Positions 11,009 through 23,057 of a DNA stretch of 64,000 bases are shown piece after piece. The notes beneath the pieces are model-generated. The model did not search any database, had not been told where the DNA came from, and saw only the letters and a program-made list of their open reading frames with translations. Both the position numbers and the translations under genes were made by a program. Positions within the stretch are counted from its first letter, which is position 1; every line of letters begins with the position of its first letter. Source of the stretch: Aquarana catesbeiana (lineage: Eukaryota > Chordata > Amphibia > Anura > Ranidae); the NCBI RefSeq assembly GCF_042186555.1, contig NC_133324.1, positions 223,435,145 through 223,499,144 of the forward strand, in the 5' to 3' direction.

Positions 11009-12512
11009 TGGCTAAAGCTACGCCCATTGTAACTACCTCACTAATATATTGCTAATTGGTTTTTGCCTCCTAATTGCACCAGGATTGAAGCATTACAGTA
11101 CAGTTGAATGTGCAGGGAACAGTCTTCATTTATATGTTGCAGAAGGTAACAGTTGGAATATTAATGAACAGAATGTCTGCACTGCAGTAATAAATCTATG
11201 TAAATGGAAGGAGGGATTTTCCCTATTGTACACTGTAGCTGTAAAGCAGGGGAATATCAACTGAATGTACTGGGATTGCAAACTGCAGTAGTGCAATATT
11301 GAGAGATACTGACATGCCCCTGCCATTCTAAAGCACAGAAAATTACTCTCCTTCTCTGATAAGCAGCTAGGAGAAAAAATAATAACACAGAGTGACTTTT
11401 ATCTGTTTCATCATGTTCTATCGTGTCATTTTCAAGGTAGGAAATAGAATTGATCATTGCTAAGAATAGAACAGTTCTTTCCATCTGCAGTAGAAAGTTA
11501 CAAAATCTGATATGTTGCTACAATCAGAGTTCACAAAGTTGGACTAAACTAATAACTTACATTAGGCTTAGTATATCGCACCTTAATACAGGTACCATTT
11601 GCTAGCCTGGGAGCCCCATTCTCTTAACTGATCCCAGGAGATAAAGCACAGGAGTGGGCAGACCTTATCTTTGCAAAAATGTAGGTCCATATCTTACCCA
11701 TGGGTAATCTAATTACATAATACTTTGTATCAATATATGAGATCTGCGCACATCATATTGGAAAGCAATCTTTTACACTAGTTGGAGAGGGGTTGCTTGA
11801 TGTAGATAAGTTGTATATGTTTGAAAGATAAGTGTGCTTAGAAGAGCTGATTATCAAAACCTTTTTCAACCTTTTCCTGCCAAGCCCTGCGTTCTACTTT
11901 TAAACTTTTGATTTAGGTGACCAGACCATTATTAAAGTTTTTCAATAGTTTTTATTTTTTTATTTTTCCCCTTACAGCTATCAGAGTTTGCTAAAGTCCC
12001 CCCAAACTGTACATTTTATAAAAACAAAGGACCTGTAGAATAAAAAGTTGGTGCTGCTGATTTTTTAGGTCTTGCAACAGTCACAGAGATGTTTATCAAA
12101 ACAATATTTTTGCCAAAAATACACTAAAATCATTATTAACTTATACAAATACAGAAAAATGTACAAAATTCCTGTGGAATTCCCACTAAATCTAAAAGAT
12201 AAAACTGTATTGAGTTAATAAATAACAAACAGTAAAATTGAAGTTGTGCCTTTTTGCAAAACTGTGAAAATCAAAGGTTTGCAAAACTGTAAATAAATAG
12301 GTTTCTCAAAAAATCTGGATAATCATTTTTCACTTACAGCTTTCAGAGTTTGTAAAAGACCCCCCCCCCCCCAAACCATACATTTTCTGAAAGCATAAAT
12401 TGTTCCCTTTTGGCTGGAGGTTGACTTTCACCTACCTATGCATTTTACTAATGCCCAATAGCAGTGCCGTGTATGAGCAAGCTGCATTGCAGAAGGAACA
12501 TAATGGGGTTGC
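11009..12512. other. No gene; one internal duplication
   Basis: AT-rich sequence without a supported gene. A block beginning CTTACAGCTATCAGAGTTTG at about 11971 recurs at about 12333 (CTTACAGCTTTCAGAGTTTG), followed in both by a C run and an AAACxxTACATTTT motif. The two lie about 360 bp apart in direct orientation and could be two units of an old tandem repeat. The second has a run of 13 Cs near 12360. Confidence 0.5.
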
Positions 12513-12665
12513 TTTACTAAAACTGCAGTGTGCAAAATCTAGTGCAGCTTTGCATGGTAGCCAATCAGCTTCCAACTTCAGCTTGTTCAATTAAGCTTTG
12601 ACAAAAAACCTGATTGGTTACTATGCAGAGCTGCAACAGATTTTGCACTCTCCAGTTTAAGTAAA
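12513..12665. mobile_element. Small palindromic MITE, copy 1
   Basis: Begins TTTACTAAAACTGCAGTGTG and ends in its imperfect inverse (about 50-bp arms containing TGCAAAATCT and AGCTTTGCAT). It is non-coding. A relative with the same arms is at 46083-46217. Superfamily not determined. Confidence 0.65.
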
Positions 12666-12885
12666 TTACCCCAACAGAGTCTTTTTCTTGCAATAAAGCA
12701 TTCCTGCTAGCAATTTTTTCGACATTTCCACTTTAACACTGAGCGTAACAAGTGTTAACGTGTATGTCTCAACACTCCGCACTTGTGTAAAGCTGGCCTA
12801 AAAGGTTTTTAAAATTCAGCTGGAATTTATGTGGATTTCAAGTTTAATGTCACTGAAAGCATCTCTGTTCTATGAAATCCATTTA

Positions 12886-14350
12886 CAGTATCTCACAAAA
12901 GTGAGTACACCCCTTAAATTTTTGTAAACAAATGTAATTATATTTTTTTATGTGACAACACTGAAGAAATTACACTTTGCTACAATGTAAAGTAGTGAGT
13001 GTACAGCTTGTATAACAATGTAAATTTGCTGTCCTCTCAAAATAACTCAACACACAGCCACTACTGTCTAAACCGCTGGCAACAAAAGTGAGTACACCCC
13101 TAAGTGCAAATGTCCAAGTTGGGCCAAATTTGCCATTTTCCCTCCCCAGTGTCATGTGACTTGTTAGTGTTACAATGTCTCAGGTGTGAATGGAGGTGTG
13201 TTAAATTTGGTGTTATCGCTCTCACGCTCTCATACTGGTCACTGGAAGTTCAACATGGCACCTCATGGCAAAAAAAACTCTCTGAGGATCTGAAAAAAAA
13301 GAATTGTTGCTCTAAATAAAGATGGCCTAGACTATAAGAAGATTACCAAGACCTTGAAACTGAGCTGCAGCACGGTGGCCAAGACCATACAGCGGTTTAA
13401 CAGCACAGGTTCCACTCAGAACAGGCCACGCCATGGTTGACCAAAGAAGTTGAATGCACGTGCTCAGCATCATATCTAGAGGCTGACTTTGGGAAATAGA
13501 CGTATGAGTACTGCCAGCATTGCTGCAGAGGTTGAAGGGGTGGGGGGTCAGCCTGTCAGTGCTCAGACCATACGCGGCACACTGCATCAAATTGGTCTGC
13601 ATGGCTGTCGTCCCAGAAGGAAGCCTCTTCCAAAGATGATGCAGAAGAAAGCCCACAAACAGTTTGCTGAAGACAAGCAGACTAAGGACATGGATAACTG
13701 AAACCATGTCTTGTGGTCTGATGAGACCAAGATAAACTTATTTGGTTAAGATGGTGTCAAGCGTGTGTGGTGGCAACCAGGTGAGGAATACAAAGACAAG
13801 TGTGTATTGCCTACAGTCAAGCATGGTGGTGGGAGTGTCATGGTCTGGGGCTGCATAAGTGCTGCCGGAACTGGGCAGCTACAGTTCATTAAGGGAACCA
13901 TGAATGCCAACATGTACTGTGACATACTGAAGCAGAGCATAATCCCCTCCCTTCAGAGACTGCGCCGCAGGGCAGTATTCCAACATGATAACGACCCCAA
14001 ACACACCTTCAAGACGACCACTGTCTTGCTAAAGAAGCTGAGGATAAAGGTGATAGACTGGCCAAGCATGTCTCCAGACCTAAACCCTATTGAGCATCTG
14101 TGGGGCATCCGCAAACAGAAGGTGGAGGAGAGCAAGGTCTCTAACATCCACCAGATATGTGATGTCCTCATGGAGGAGTGGAAGAGGACTCCAGTGGCAA
14201 CCTGTGAAGCTCTGCTGAGCTCCATGCCCGAAAGGGTTAAGGCAGTGCTGGGAAATAATGGTGGCCACACAAAATATTGACACTTTGGGTCCAATTTGGA
14301 CATTTTCACTTAGGGGTGTACTCACTTTTGTTGCCAGCGGTTTAGACATT
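12886..14350 (+). mobile_element. Tc1/mariner element, copy B, right end truncated
   Basis: Same family as copies A and C: CAGTATCTCACAAAAGTGAG after TA (12884-12885), with the inner AAAGTGAGTACACCCC repeat at about 13085. The right end stops near 14350 inside the terminal repeat, so the outer part is missing. It lies in the opposite orientation to copies A and C. Confidence 0.9.
13255..14280 (+). pseudogene. Tc1 transposase pseudogene (copy B)
   Basis: Runs from the ATG of the MAPHGK segment (13255) to the TGA after GGHTKY (14278-14280), 342 codons, full family length. An enlarged A run near 13270-13300 shifts the frame near the start. Stops lie near 13440, at about 13480, at 13699 (after TKDMDN) and near 13747 (after INLFG). 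From 13765 to 14280 the frame is open for 171 codons, with WGCISAAGTG, the second catalytic Asp in FQHDNDPKHT and the third acid in SPDLNPIEHLWG. The catalytic half is thus the best preserved of the three copies, but the protein cannot be complete. Confidence 0.92.
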
Positions 14351-16758
14351 ATTGACAGCTTTCAGAATATTGGGCAACAAGATTTAAATAGCATAAATAT
14401 AAATATTTATCATGCTCCATCCAATCCCTGGAAGGTGTTCAGAAGGTAGCCGGGGAGTGGATAAATGTTTGGGAGGACTGAGCAGAGTGTTCTTTCCTCT
14501 CCAAGGAGGGTTCCAGTTCTTCTTGTGCTGCTACTGTTTTTACACTAAGTTTGTCAATAACAGATTTTGCAATTCACTCACAATCTGAACAGTTTTTTTT
14601 AATTACATATCAGATGTGCATCACAAGCAGCAAATCAGGTGTGACTCACACAAATGACACTACACACACTATTGTTTAACTTCTGGAAATGTAACTGATT
14701 CTGGCAATGACCCAGCAACCAGATAACATTTTCAGCATTGCCAGGTCAATTCCAGTAGTTCCCAGGTATGATGACCATCTCCTGTGGCATTTCTCCTAGA
14801 TCCAAGCTTTTTGGCTAGAAACCTATGCCTATATTTTCCAGCTCACTAACTATAAAAGGGTCCCTGCCATAACTACAATCCTTTTGCATGTCATTTATCA
14901 ACGTCCAAAAATTAAAAGTAACTGACCAAATTTAAACATCTTTGCATACTGGCTGCCAAAAAGCCCATAACAACATAATGGATTCAGCTCCAAATGCCAC
15001 CAGCAACAGAATTAGAACAAACCCTGCATAAACTGATGATGTTTGACAAGTTAGTTGCCATTCACCAGCAAAAAGCTCTTTCATAAGTATGTCTCCAAAC
15101 CGGGACCCACTACTTGACCCATACATTGCACCCTTTGACAATTCAAAGCAATGATCGTTATTTTTCGATACTCTGGGTAGTACCTTACCAAAAAATGAAA
15201 TGGCACACACAGCCTTTCTGTGTTCTTTTAGAGTTCAATTTTCAGCCTATGCTCACCACACCTAACCCTATTTGTTAATGACAAGACCTTAGTTAGACAC
15301 CCTTTTTGAAGGACTCTGCTATCCTGCCTCCTATTCTCAAAAATCCACAACAACCACATCTAGCCCCACTGTACATTTTCCTCATCTAAACACACAGACA
15401 CTCTTGTTAAAGTCCCCACCTCTCTTCCTAATCCCCCTCCCCCACCACCACCACCACCAATCCGATAGCTAAACGGCTATTGTTACAACCAGAGTTTTCA
15501 GTTTTAATGCAGTTTCTCTACTTTGAATAATGTTATGACGTTATGCCTCAGTACATATTGCATACCTACTAGACTCCAGTTCAAGCTATCCCCTCAATAA
15601 CCTAAAAGCCCAGAGATATCTTTTCATATCTATTATAGCCTGCAATGAAGTAAGCACAAGTCTCCTACTTTTTCTGCATCTTCTAACCATATTTGATACA
15701 AAGCGTTCTCCAATTTTTCGGAATAACTGGAAATGTACTATTCTTTTATTTTATGGCTAATGTAAATTTCTGTGGAACCTACAATAAACTGTTTGGAAAG
15801 ATATAAATAATAAATGCTATGCAGATGTTTAGATGAAACACTAGAGGGTGCTATACAGAAATACAGTATAAAACCTATTGGCACTCTGTGGAAATTTCGT
15901 AATTATTTTTAAATACTAACATATTTTATTTGTTCCTTCTAGTCTGTTAAAGCACTTTTATGCGAGACATAGAAGAAAAAAGAAAAAAAAATAGAGCCCT
16001 TTTTTTGTTAATTTTCTTACAATAAATATTTTATTTAGGAAGAAGGGCAGCACCTAAGAAGAAGAAATCATGTTCATTAAATATACAAAGTGATTATTGT
16101 AGATAACCCATAATGTATTAAAGTGTATTTATGGTCAAAATGTAAAAGTATATATATTTTTCCACAATATATTTCATTTATAATTCCAATATCGGTGTTA
16201 TTTTGGTTACTTTCCATCTTATACACCCCAGCTGAAGGTACCCAACTATCATATATTATGCAGTTCTTGTATTTTGATTTTATTTGATATGCTATGTATG
16301 TGGATATTCTTGTTTGCACATGACTGACGTTCACCTAGACCACCCTGCACTCAGATTTGGGCAGCCCCTGCCCACCTCTTCCCCCCTAGCTTTACCCTCA
16401 CCTGCTCAGATCCCTTTCCTTGGTCCTTTTCACTACATAACGGCAGTTTGCCTGCCTTGGAATTATCTGTATATTGTATGATAGTGGAGTTGCAAACCTC
16501 TCACATCACTTTTGCAGGACTATATTCAAGAAATGTCACCATACCCTTCACCCCACTCACTATATTTGACTGACCAGCATTGCCACATGACAGAATCTCA
16601 GTGGTGCCACAAACCAGTTTAATTTCTTTTTGCATTTGTTGGCATCTTCCCCAGTTTGTCTAACTATTCCTATTTGCTGTATTTATTTCCTTTTTCCTGT
16701 TTCTCCCTGCCCCAGGGCCCCGTACTGACCATACCACAATGCTAGGCTATAGGTACCC
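14351..16758. other. No gene recognised; one short CCA microsatellite
   Basis: About 2.4 kb with no coding region I can support. A short (CCA)n run lies near 15440-15462 in C-rich sequence. A 92-codon minus-strand frame at 14932-15210 was considered as a decayed reverse transcriptase and not accepted. The rest is AT-rich and may be unique host DNA. Confidence 0.4.
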
Positions 16759-16761
16759 TTA

Positions 16762-17196
16762 TGTCCTGTACACACGATCGGATTTTCCGATGGAAAAAGT
16801 GTGACCGGATTGTGTTGTCGGAAATTCCGACCGTGTGTGGGCTCCATCAGACTTTTTCCATTGGAATTTCCGACACACAAAGTTTGAGAGCAGGATATAA
16901 CATTTTCCGACAACAAAATCCGATCGGTTAAATTCCGATCGTGTGTACACAAATCCGACGCACAAATTGCCACGCATGCTCAGAATAAATGAAGAGACGA
17001 AAGCCATTGACTAGTGCCCCGTTTATAGTCCCGACGTACGTGTTTTACGTCACCGCGTTCAGAACGACCGGATTTTCCGACAACTTTGTGCGACCGTGTG
17101 TGTGCAAGACAAGTTTGGCCCAAAATCCGTCGGAAAAAATCTGATGGACTTTGTTGTCGGAATGTCCAATCAATGTCCGACCGTGTGTACAGGGCA
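16762..17196. mobile_element. PIF/Harbinger MITE, copy 1
   Basis: Ends are TGTCCTGTACACACGATCGG and, read inward from the right, TGCCCTGTACACACGGTCGG. It is flanked by TTA on both sides (16759-16761 and 17197-17199), the 3-bp TWA duplication of PIF/Harbinger transposons. The interior has several inverted repeats of TTTTCCGACAACAAA and no gene. It closely resembles the elements at 36940 and 47494. Confidence 0.88.
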
Positions 17197-17204
17197 TTAC
17201 AGTG

Positions 17205-17376
17205 TTCGTGGCTTTTAATTGGCTGTCCCTAAATGTTCAGGGCCTTAACACCCCTCACAAACAGACCAAGGTCTTTCAATATCTTTGTGCTCATGAAATT
17301 GATGTCGCTTATCTCCAGGAGACATATTTTGCCTCTTTGTCCATCCCCTGGCATTTTGATGCACAATACCAGCAGG
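17205..17376 (+). pseudogene. L1 (Tx1-type) endonuclease fragment
   Basis: An open stretch carries LSLNVQGLNTPHKQTKVF and the AYLQETYF motif that matches the catalytic QETH region of APE-type L1 endonucleases (compare 53500-53680, which has LSWNIRGLN and LLQETHLE). Only about 55 codons remain. The fragment starts next to a Harbinger MITE and is cut at its right by a hAT-like MITE. It has no function. Confidence 0.75.
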
Positions 17377-17918
17377 TAGACATGTGCATGACGAAAAAAA
17401 TAGTTTAGTTTCATTTTGATTCATTAATCTAGTTATTTTGTTTAGTTAAATTTGGTTGATTCATTCAATTCATATTCGAAAATTTCAAATTTTCTGATTT
17501 TTTTTAATTCGAAACGATCAAATCAATAAATATTAGAATCGGTCGAAACGAAAATGTTATATTGTTTTCGATTCGAATGCAGCAAAGTGAACAAACAAAA
17601 GAAAAATCTTCATCAAATGATCACAATGACTCTTTAAATCACCTTTGGCTTAACAAAAACAGCATTTTTTTAAAGGGTCCTCTAATAACAAGCACAGAAT
17701 TTGATTTCAGCAATATGTGTAGTGAGAATTCGACTGGAGTTCAATGAAAAATTTGATTTGAATTTCAGTCTGAATTTCTGAAATTCCGACATTATCCATT
17801 ACGTTATTCGGAGCATTCAGTAAAATTGATTTATATTGTAATTTGGGTATTCAAATCTCTGAATAACGAAAAATTTGTCCGAATATTATTTCAGAACTAA
17901 ACGAACCACACATGTCTA
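17377..17918. mobile_element. hAT-like MITE nested in the L1 fragment
   Basis: Ends are TAGACATGTG and CACATGTCTA, flanked by identical 8-bp CCAGCAGG (17369-17376 and 17919-17926). The interior is AT-rich with many GAATTCGAAA-like palindromic words and no gene. The 8-bp duplication points to hAT. Because the ends are palindromic with the flank, the duplication could also be read as 10 bp. Confidence 0.78.
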
Positions 17919-17926
17919 CCAGCAGG

Positions 17927-18787
17927 TCTAATGAGCTGCTGCTTTTAGTAAAACACGAAGCGTCTAAGTAGCTTTTCTTAAACTAGTCCCTTTCATTTGT
18001 CACAAGACCATCTCTTGTGCCAAATGCCATCTCTTGTGCCAAGTGTCATCAGGAAGCGTCCTGATGACATAATAACGAAACGTACGTCGAGGCGGTACTT
18101 GGTCACGTTATCCCACGCAACTTCCGGTCCCTTTGCTCCTTCCGGGTTAGGACAGTGGAATGCACGCCAGCGGCGGTGGTTAGCCGCGAGGCAGCATTCG
18201 ATCCAGCACGCGCTAACAGCCCCAGTGCCAGGTTAAGGCACAGTATCATGTAAGCAGCCAATCAGCAAGTTTATCTTTTTACTTTTATAATAAAAACAGG
18301 ATTACACTATTTGGTTCTATATATATTTTTTCCACATATTCCAATCAGTGGTCTCCCTGGGGGAGGGGTTTTTCCCTTGTCTTTTACATCTCTAACATTG
18401 CAGCAAGCAAAATCTTGCTAAAGTGCATTTGACTCACTCTTTAATTAAAGGAGTCAACGTTTTCTGGTAAGCAGATCTTGTATTAGAGCACGTTGGGTGT
18501 TATCCTCTATCAAGTTGGTGAAAGGAGTTTTCGCTTTTCTTCTTATAAGGAGTGTTAAACACAATTACATGTCGTTTGGAGACGTTTTTGTGACAATTTT
18601 TCTAATACTTTGTACTGCATTCTGGCCAAGCAGCCAGCACCACTATTTCTAATTACACATTTATATATATGTTGTTTGCACATTGCACTTTATTTGGTTC
18701 TAATAAGGAGTATTTTGTGGCTTATTTTCACATATTAATTTTATTCTATTTTGTTGCTATAGAGCGCCCTCTACACCATACCACAAC
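17927..18787. repeat. Probable dispersed repeat, class unknown
   Basis: Contains a 19-bp direct duplication (CCATCTCTTGTGCCAAATG near 18008 and again near 18027) and a GC-rich CpG-containing block at about 18070-18240 (GAAACGTACGTCGAGGCGG). AT-rich sequence follows up to the minisatellite. It has the look of a frog dispersed repeat, but I cannot place its ends. No gene is supported. Confidence 0.35.
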
Positions 18788-19903
18788 AATAAAGAGGACC
18801 TGTCATGGTTGTTTACATGTATAGGAGTATAAAGAGGACCTGTCATGGCAGTATACATGTATATATAAGTATAAAGAGGACCTGTCATGGCAGTATACAT
18901 GTATATAGGGGTAGAAATAGAACCTGTCATGGCTCTATACATGTAAATGAATATAAAGAGGACCTGTCATGGCTCTACACATGTTTACAGAAGTATAAAG
19001 AGGACCTGTCATGCCTCCATACATGTATAAAGAGGACCTGTCATGGCTATATACATGTATATAGGAGTATAAAGAGGATCTGTCATGAGTCTATACATGT
19101 ATGTAGAAGTACAAAGAGAACCTGTCATGGATCTATACATGTATATAGAAGTATAAAGAGGACCTGGCATGGCTTTATACATGTATATAGGAGTATACAG
19201 AGGACCTGTCATGGTTGTTTACATGTATAGGAGTATAAAGAGGACCTGTCATGGCTCTATACATGTGTATAGGGTCTAAAAGGATGTGTCATGGCTCAAT
19301 ACATGTATGTAGGAGAATAAAGAGGACATGTCATGGCTCTATACATGTATAAAGTGGACCTGTCATGGCTCTATACATGTATTTAGGAGTATAAAGGGGA
19401 CCGCTCATGGCGGTCTACATGTATAGGAGTATAAAGAGGACCTGTCATGGCACTATACATGTATTTAGGAGTATAAAGAGGACCTGTCATGGCTCTATAC
19501 ATGTATGTAGGAGTATAAAAAGGACCTGTCATGGCTATATACATGTATAAAGGAGTATAAAGAGGACCAGTCATGGCACTATACGTGTGTATATATAAGT
19601 ATAACAAGGACCTGCCATGGCTCTATACATGTAAATAGGAGTAGAAAGAGAACCTGTCATGGTTCTATACATGTAAAGGAATATAAAGGGGACCTGTCTT
19701 GGCTCTATACATGTTTATAGGAGTATAAAAAGGACCTATCTTGGCTGTATACATGTATATAGAAGTATAAAGAGGACCTGTCATGGCTCTATACTTGTAT
19801 ATAGGAGTATAAAGAGGACCTGTCATGGCTCTATACATGTATGTAGGAGTGTAAAGAGGACCTGTCGTGGCTCCTTACATGTATATAGAAGTATAAAAGG
19901 ACC
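18788..19903. repeat. Minisatellite, 42-bp unit, about 26 copies
   Basis: Units of AAAGAGGACCTGTCATGGCT followed by CTATACATGTATATAGGAGTAT. Each unit carries the palindrome ATACATGTAT. Some units are shortened to about 26 bp. Several frames of 60-140 codons on both strands arise from the repeat and are not genes. Confidence 0.95.
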
Positions 19904-19904
19904 T

Positions 19905-20390
19905 GTGCATGGCCGGCGGCCCCGATGTCCGCCGGCCACCCGCGATTTACAGAGAACCAGAACAGGGATCTGTCAATGTGAACAGACAGATCCCCCGTTC
20001 TGACAGGGGGAGAGACAGATCACCTGTTCCTAGTGATTAGGAACAGAGATCTCTCTCCTCCTCCAGTCAGCCCCATCCCCCCCACAGTTAGAAACACCTC
20101 CCAGGGAACACATTTAACCCCATCCCTGCCAGTGACATTTACACAGTAACCAGTGCATTTTTATAGCACAGATCACTGTATAAATGTCAATGGTCCCAAA
20201 AATGTGTCAAAAGTATCTGATCTGTCCACCGCAATGTCGCAGTCCTGCTAAAAAATCGCAGATCGCCGCCATTAATAGTAAAAAAAAATAATAATAATAA
20301 AAATGCCATAAATCTATCCCCTATTTTGTACACGCTATAACTTTTGCGCAAACTAATCAATGTACGCTAACTGCGTTTTTTTTTTACCAC
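19905..20390. repeat. Hairpin-chain dispersed repeat, left part (split by ERV)
   Basis: GC-richer non-coding sequence with successive inverted repeats: GGCCGGCGG/CCGCCGGCC (19911-19937), AGAACAGGGATCTGTC against its inverse (about 19960-20002) and CTGTTCCTA/TAGGAACAG (about 20023-20045). The ERV beginning at 20391 interrupts it. The continuation at 25264-25525 matches the end of a related repeat at about 56950-57080 (GCTCTATTTGTGG and GCACAATTGTCA motifs). Confidence 0.65.
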
Positions 20391-20761
20391 TGTAATGGAA
20401 ATTTGCAAGTTCTGTAAATAATTGTACTCTATTTTGTATGTATTGCACACTGCCCTCACTGTGCACACAGCACTAATAATGTTTTCAGTACATGTTTACA
20501 TTCTTTTGAGTCCTGTTTAGAATTAGCCTGCCTATGTAACGCCCCTTGTTACCATAAACGTACAATTGTAATATTAATGTGATACCTACGTAATCATGTG
20601 CATAAAAACCTTCAATTGCGTCATAATAAAGCAGAACAGTTATTTGGAAAGATGCTGAGCGTATCTTTTGTGTCTGTTCCCTACTGCAGTAGCTATTATT
20701 AATTTGGAACCACTAATCAATATGAGGATAGGAGTTGCCTATCATCAATTTAACCGAGTCA
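20391..20761 (+). repeat. 5' LTR of the ERV
   Basis: A TG...CA block of 371 bp with a TATA-like CATAAAAA (about 20600) and AATAAA (20625-20630). The two signals are close together, so the R region would be short. Confidence 0.92.
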
Positions 20762-20869
20762 GCATGGCAAGCTTTGCCTTAGGAGGGGATTCCAATTCCA
20801 GGTGACCCTGAGTATCCGAAACGAGGAGCTTGAGATGATCCGGGAATTTCTGATAATCAGATGGCTGAG

Positions 20870-20875
20870 GTAAGC
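20870..20875 (+). promoter_or_regulatory. Possible retroviral splice donor
   Basis: GTAAGC after CTGAG lies about 110 bp behind the 5' LTR, a usual position for the major donor of a retroviral leader. Sequence match only. Confidence 0.35.
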
Positions 20876-21137
20876 CTTTTGCTTGCATTTGAGTTATCAG
20901 ACTTCCTTGATCGGTAAGGCATTTTCGGGACAAAGGGTACCTATTTTACTCCCCTTAATCGAACTGTATTGATTGGTGGTTATATGTTATGTTGTCCCTG
21001 TCTATTGTCCATCGGAGTGTTATAGATAAGAAAGGGAAGAATAGAGCTGTTCAAAGGTATATGTAGTAGATCTGCTAGATAAAGTAGTTTAGAGGCAAGA
21101 GGGTATAGGCACATGTAGAGAAGACTGGCCACTCATT

Positions 21138-21260
21138 ATGGGCATTGAATTAAGTAAGGGAATGAAGGGTAAGAGACCCTCAAAAATGCCCAGCGGAAGA
21201 GGAGCGCTATATATGAACCGAAGGTGCGGTTCCGCCTATACTGAGCCCCTAGATTAATGG
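21138..21260 (+). pseudogene. Possible start of a degraded gag
   Basis: A 40-codon frame starts with Met-Gly, the N-terminus used for myristoylation of retroviral matrix proteins, at a plausible distance from the 5' LTR. No other gag motif (capsid homology, zinc knuckle) is recognisable up to about 23050, so this is weak. Confidence 0.2.
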
Positions 21261-23057
21261 TTAAAGTGGACAGGGATCCACAATGGGTAACTGGGTTACC
21301 AAGATCCACAGGGACTAAGAATCATGCAGAGTAAACAGCTAGAGAAACAGCTATCTATGCGAGCAGGATGGATCAAGGGTGACATTAACACTAGACAGAA
21401 AGGGACCTTTTCATGTTAAGTTGTGGGATGAATTTGGGGTCAGGCACTACAACTATTAGAGTCAGAAACAGAGAAGTGAGAATTAAAACAGAATACTTTA
21501 TATGTTGTCAGAGAGGGAAGATGGGATGAGCACTCTGGCTGCCCATCTGATCATAGAAGCTAGATATAAAAGATATCTGAACAAAATAAGGAAAGCAGAA
21601 TTTAGGCAGGGAAATATTAATGAGAGTTAAAAGAAAGTGAGAGAATGATATGCATGTGTTGTGTACAAATGGGAAAAATGTAAGCGATTTTGAAGAGATA
21701 TTGGTGTATATGTGTGCGAATGCTGGGACCTTTAGTTCTATTGCTTGTGTGTGTCATGTACGCAGATGTGACCCCCTCCTTTGTACTCTCATGAAAGAAT
21801 GTGGCTGAGATGAGAAGTCAGTGATAAGCTGGAAGGACACCATGCCAATTCCAGTTTTTTAGACAAAACATTTATAACAAAATGTGCCGGGTTAACGAAT
21901 CTAATGATAAACAATGTGATCACAATTATTTTTTGAATCTGTTTTCCAGACATGCTAAAATGAAGGTTACATTTAACCGTGTATTACACAAATTGAATAT
22001 CCTTTGATAGTGGAAACAGTGCATTTAAAAAAGGGAAATGAAGTAAAATTAAGTAATAATGAGTATACATTTCTAATATGAGTTTAACAATTTTATTAAT
22101 AATATAGATAGATTGAAACTGGTTTAGACAAACTTTGGTTGGAAATAAAATCCAGGTTATTGGGGAAATTTGTAAAAATGGGATTAGTTTAGATTAAGAT
22201 AACAATTTTGTAATTTTACATTTATTCAATAAGCCCTTATTGAGAGAAAAAAAGATTAAGATGAGGTTGTTATTTGGAATACAGCTGCCATAATATTTAA
22301 CAAAGCCAAGATGGATGGGATACATAAGAAGTTTTTCTACAAAAATGAAATTTTAAGGTTCTTGATAATAACTTGATGTGCGGTCCATGATGTGAGAGTA
22401 ATAATAAATAAAATTTAAATATAACAGACCCATCACATCAAGTCCACACACCCTGTTAGCATAGATGCCACCTGCAGCCAGTTGTTTTATAGTTTTTGAT
22501 GCTTTCTGGTCCATCATACAGATTGTTGGTCCTTTTATTTTTATTTTTGAAATCCAAAGCAGAATGTGTGGATTGTGAAATGATGCGCCCCTTTTTCTTG
22601 TAAGAAGAAGAATAGTTTGAATTTATGGGCATCTCCCCATGACCGCAGGGTATTGTTATCATTTATTATAACATTGCCAGGAAAAAGTTGTCTTTTGAAA
22701 CATGAAACTGGAGTTCTTACACAAACAGCATGATAGAAAACAAGCCATTGTAATATATTTATGCAAGCTGGACCCAGTAAAGAAGGGTTCATCCCGATAT
22801 ATCAGAGCTGTAGCTTTTATGCAAAGGTGCTATTAGACAAAGTTAGATATTGTTTTGGTCAGACATTCTGTGCAGCAAATATACAGCTAACTAAATGTTT
22901 GTCTAATGAAAGGTTTAAAATATGAGTTTGTTTATGTACAAATCTAACAATGAAAAATGCGTACATTTGAATCCAGCCACCTTATTGCCTCTATTGGAGG
23001 AGGCTGGAGACAAAGGAAGACACATGTGTTAAATTGATGGTGTAGGAATCAGCTGCT

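Noticed and set aside
14932..15210. Minus-strand frame with GAMYGSSSGSRFGDILM, faintly like RT motif B
   Set aside because: No motif A or C nearby and no neighbouring frame with RT similarity. Likeness is too short to claim.
18788..19903. CRISPR-like regular repeats
   Set aside because: Units are contiguous without unique spacers and the surroundings are vertebrate transposons, so it is a minisatellite. The same applies to 1655-3275, 8440-10016 and 25650-26035.
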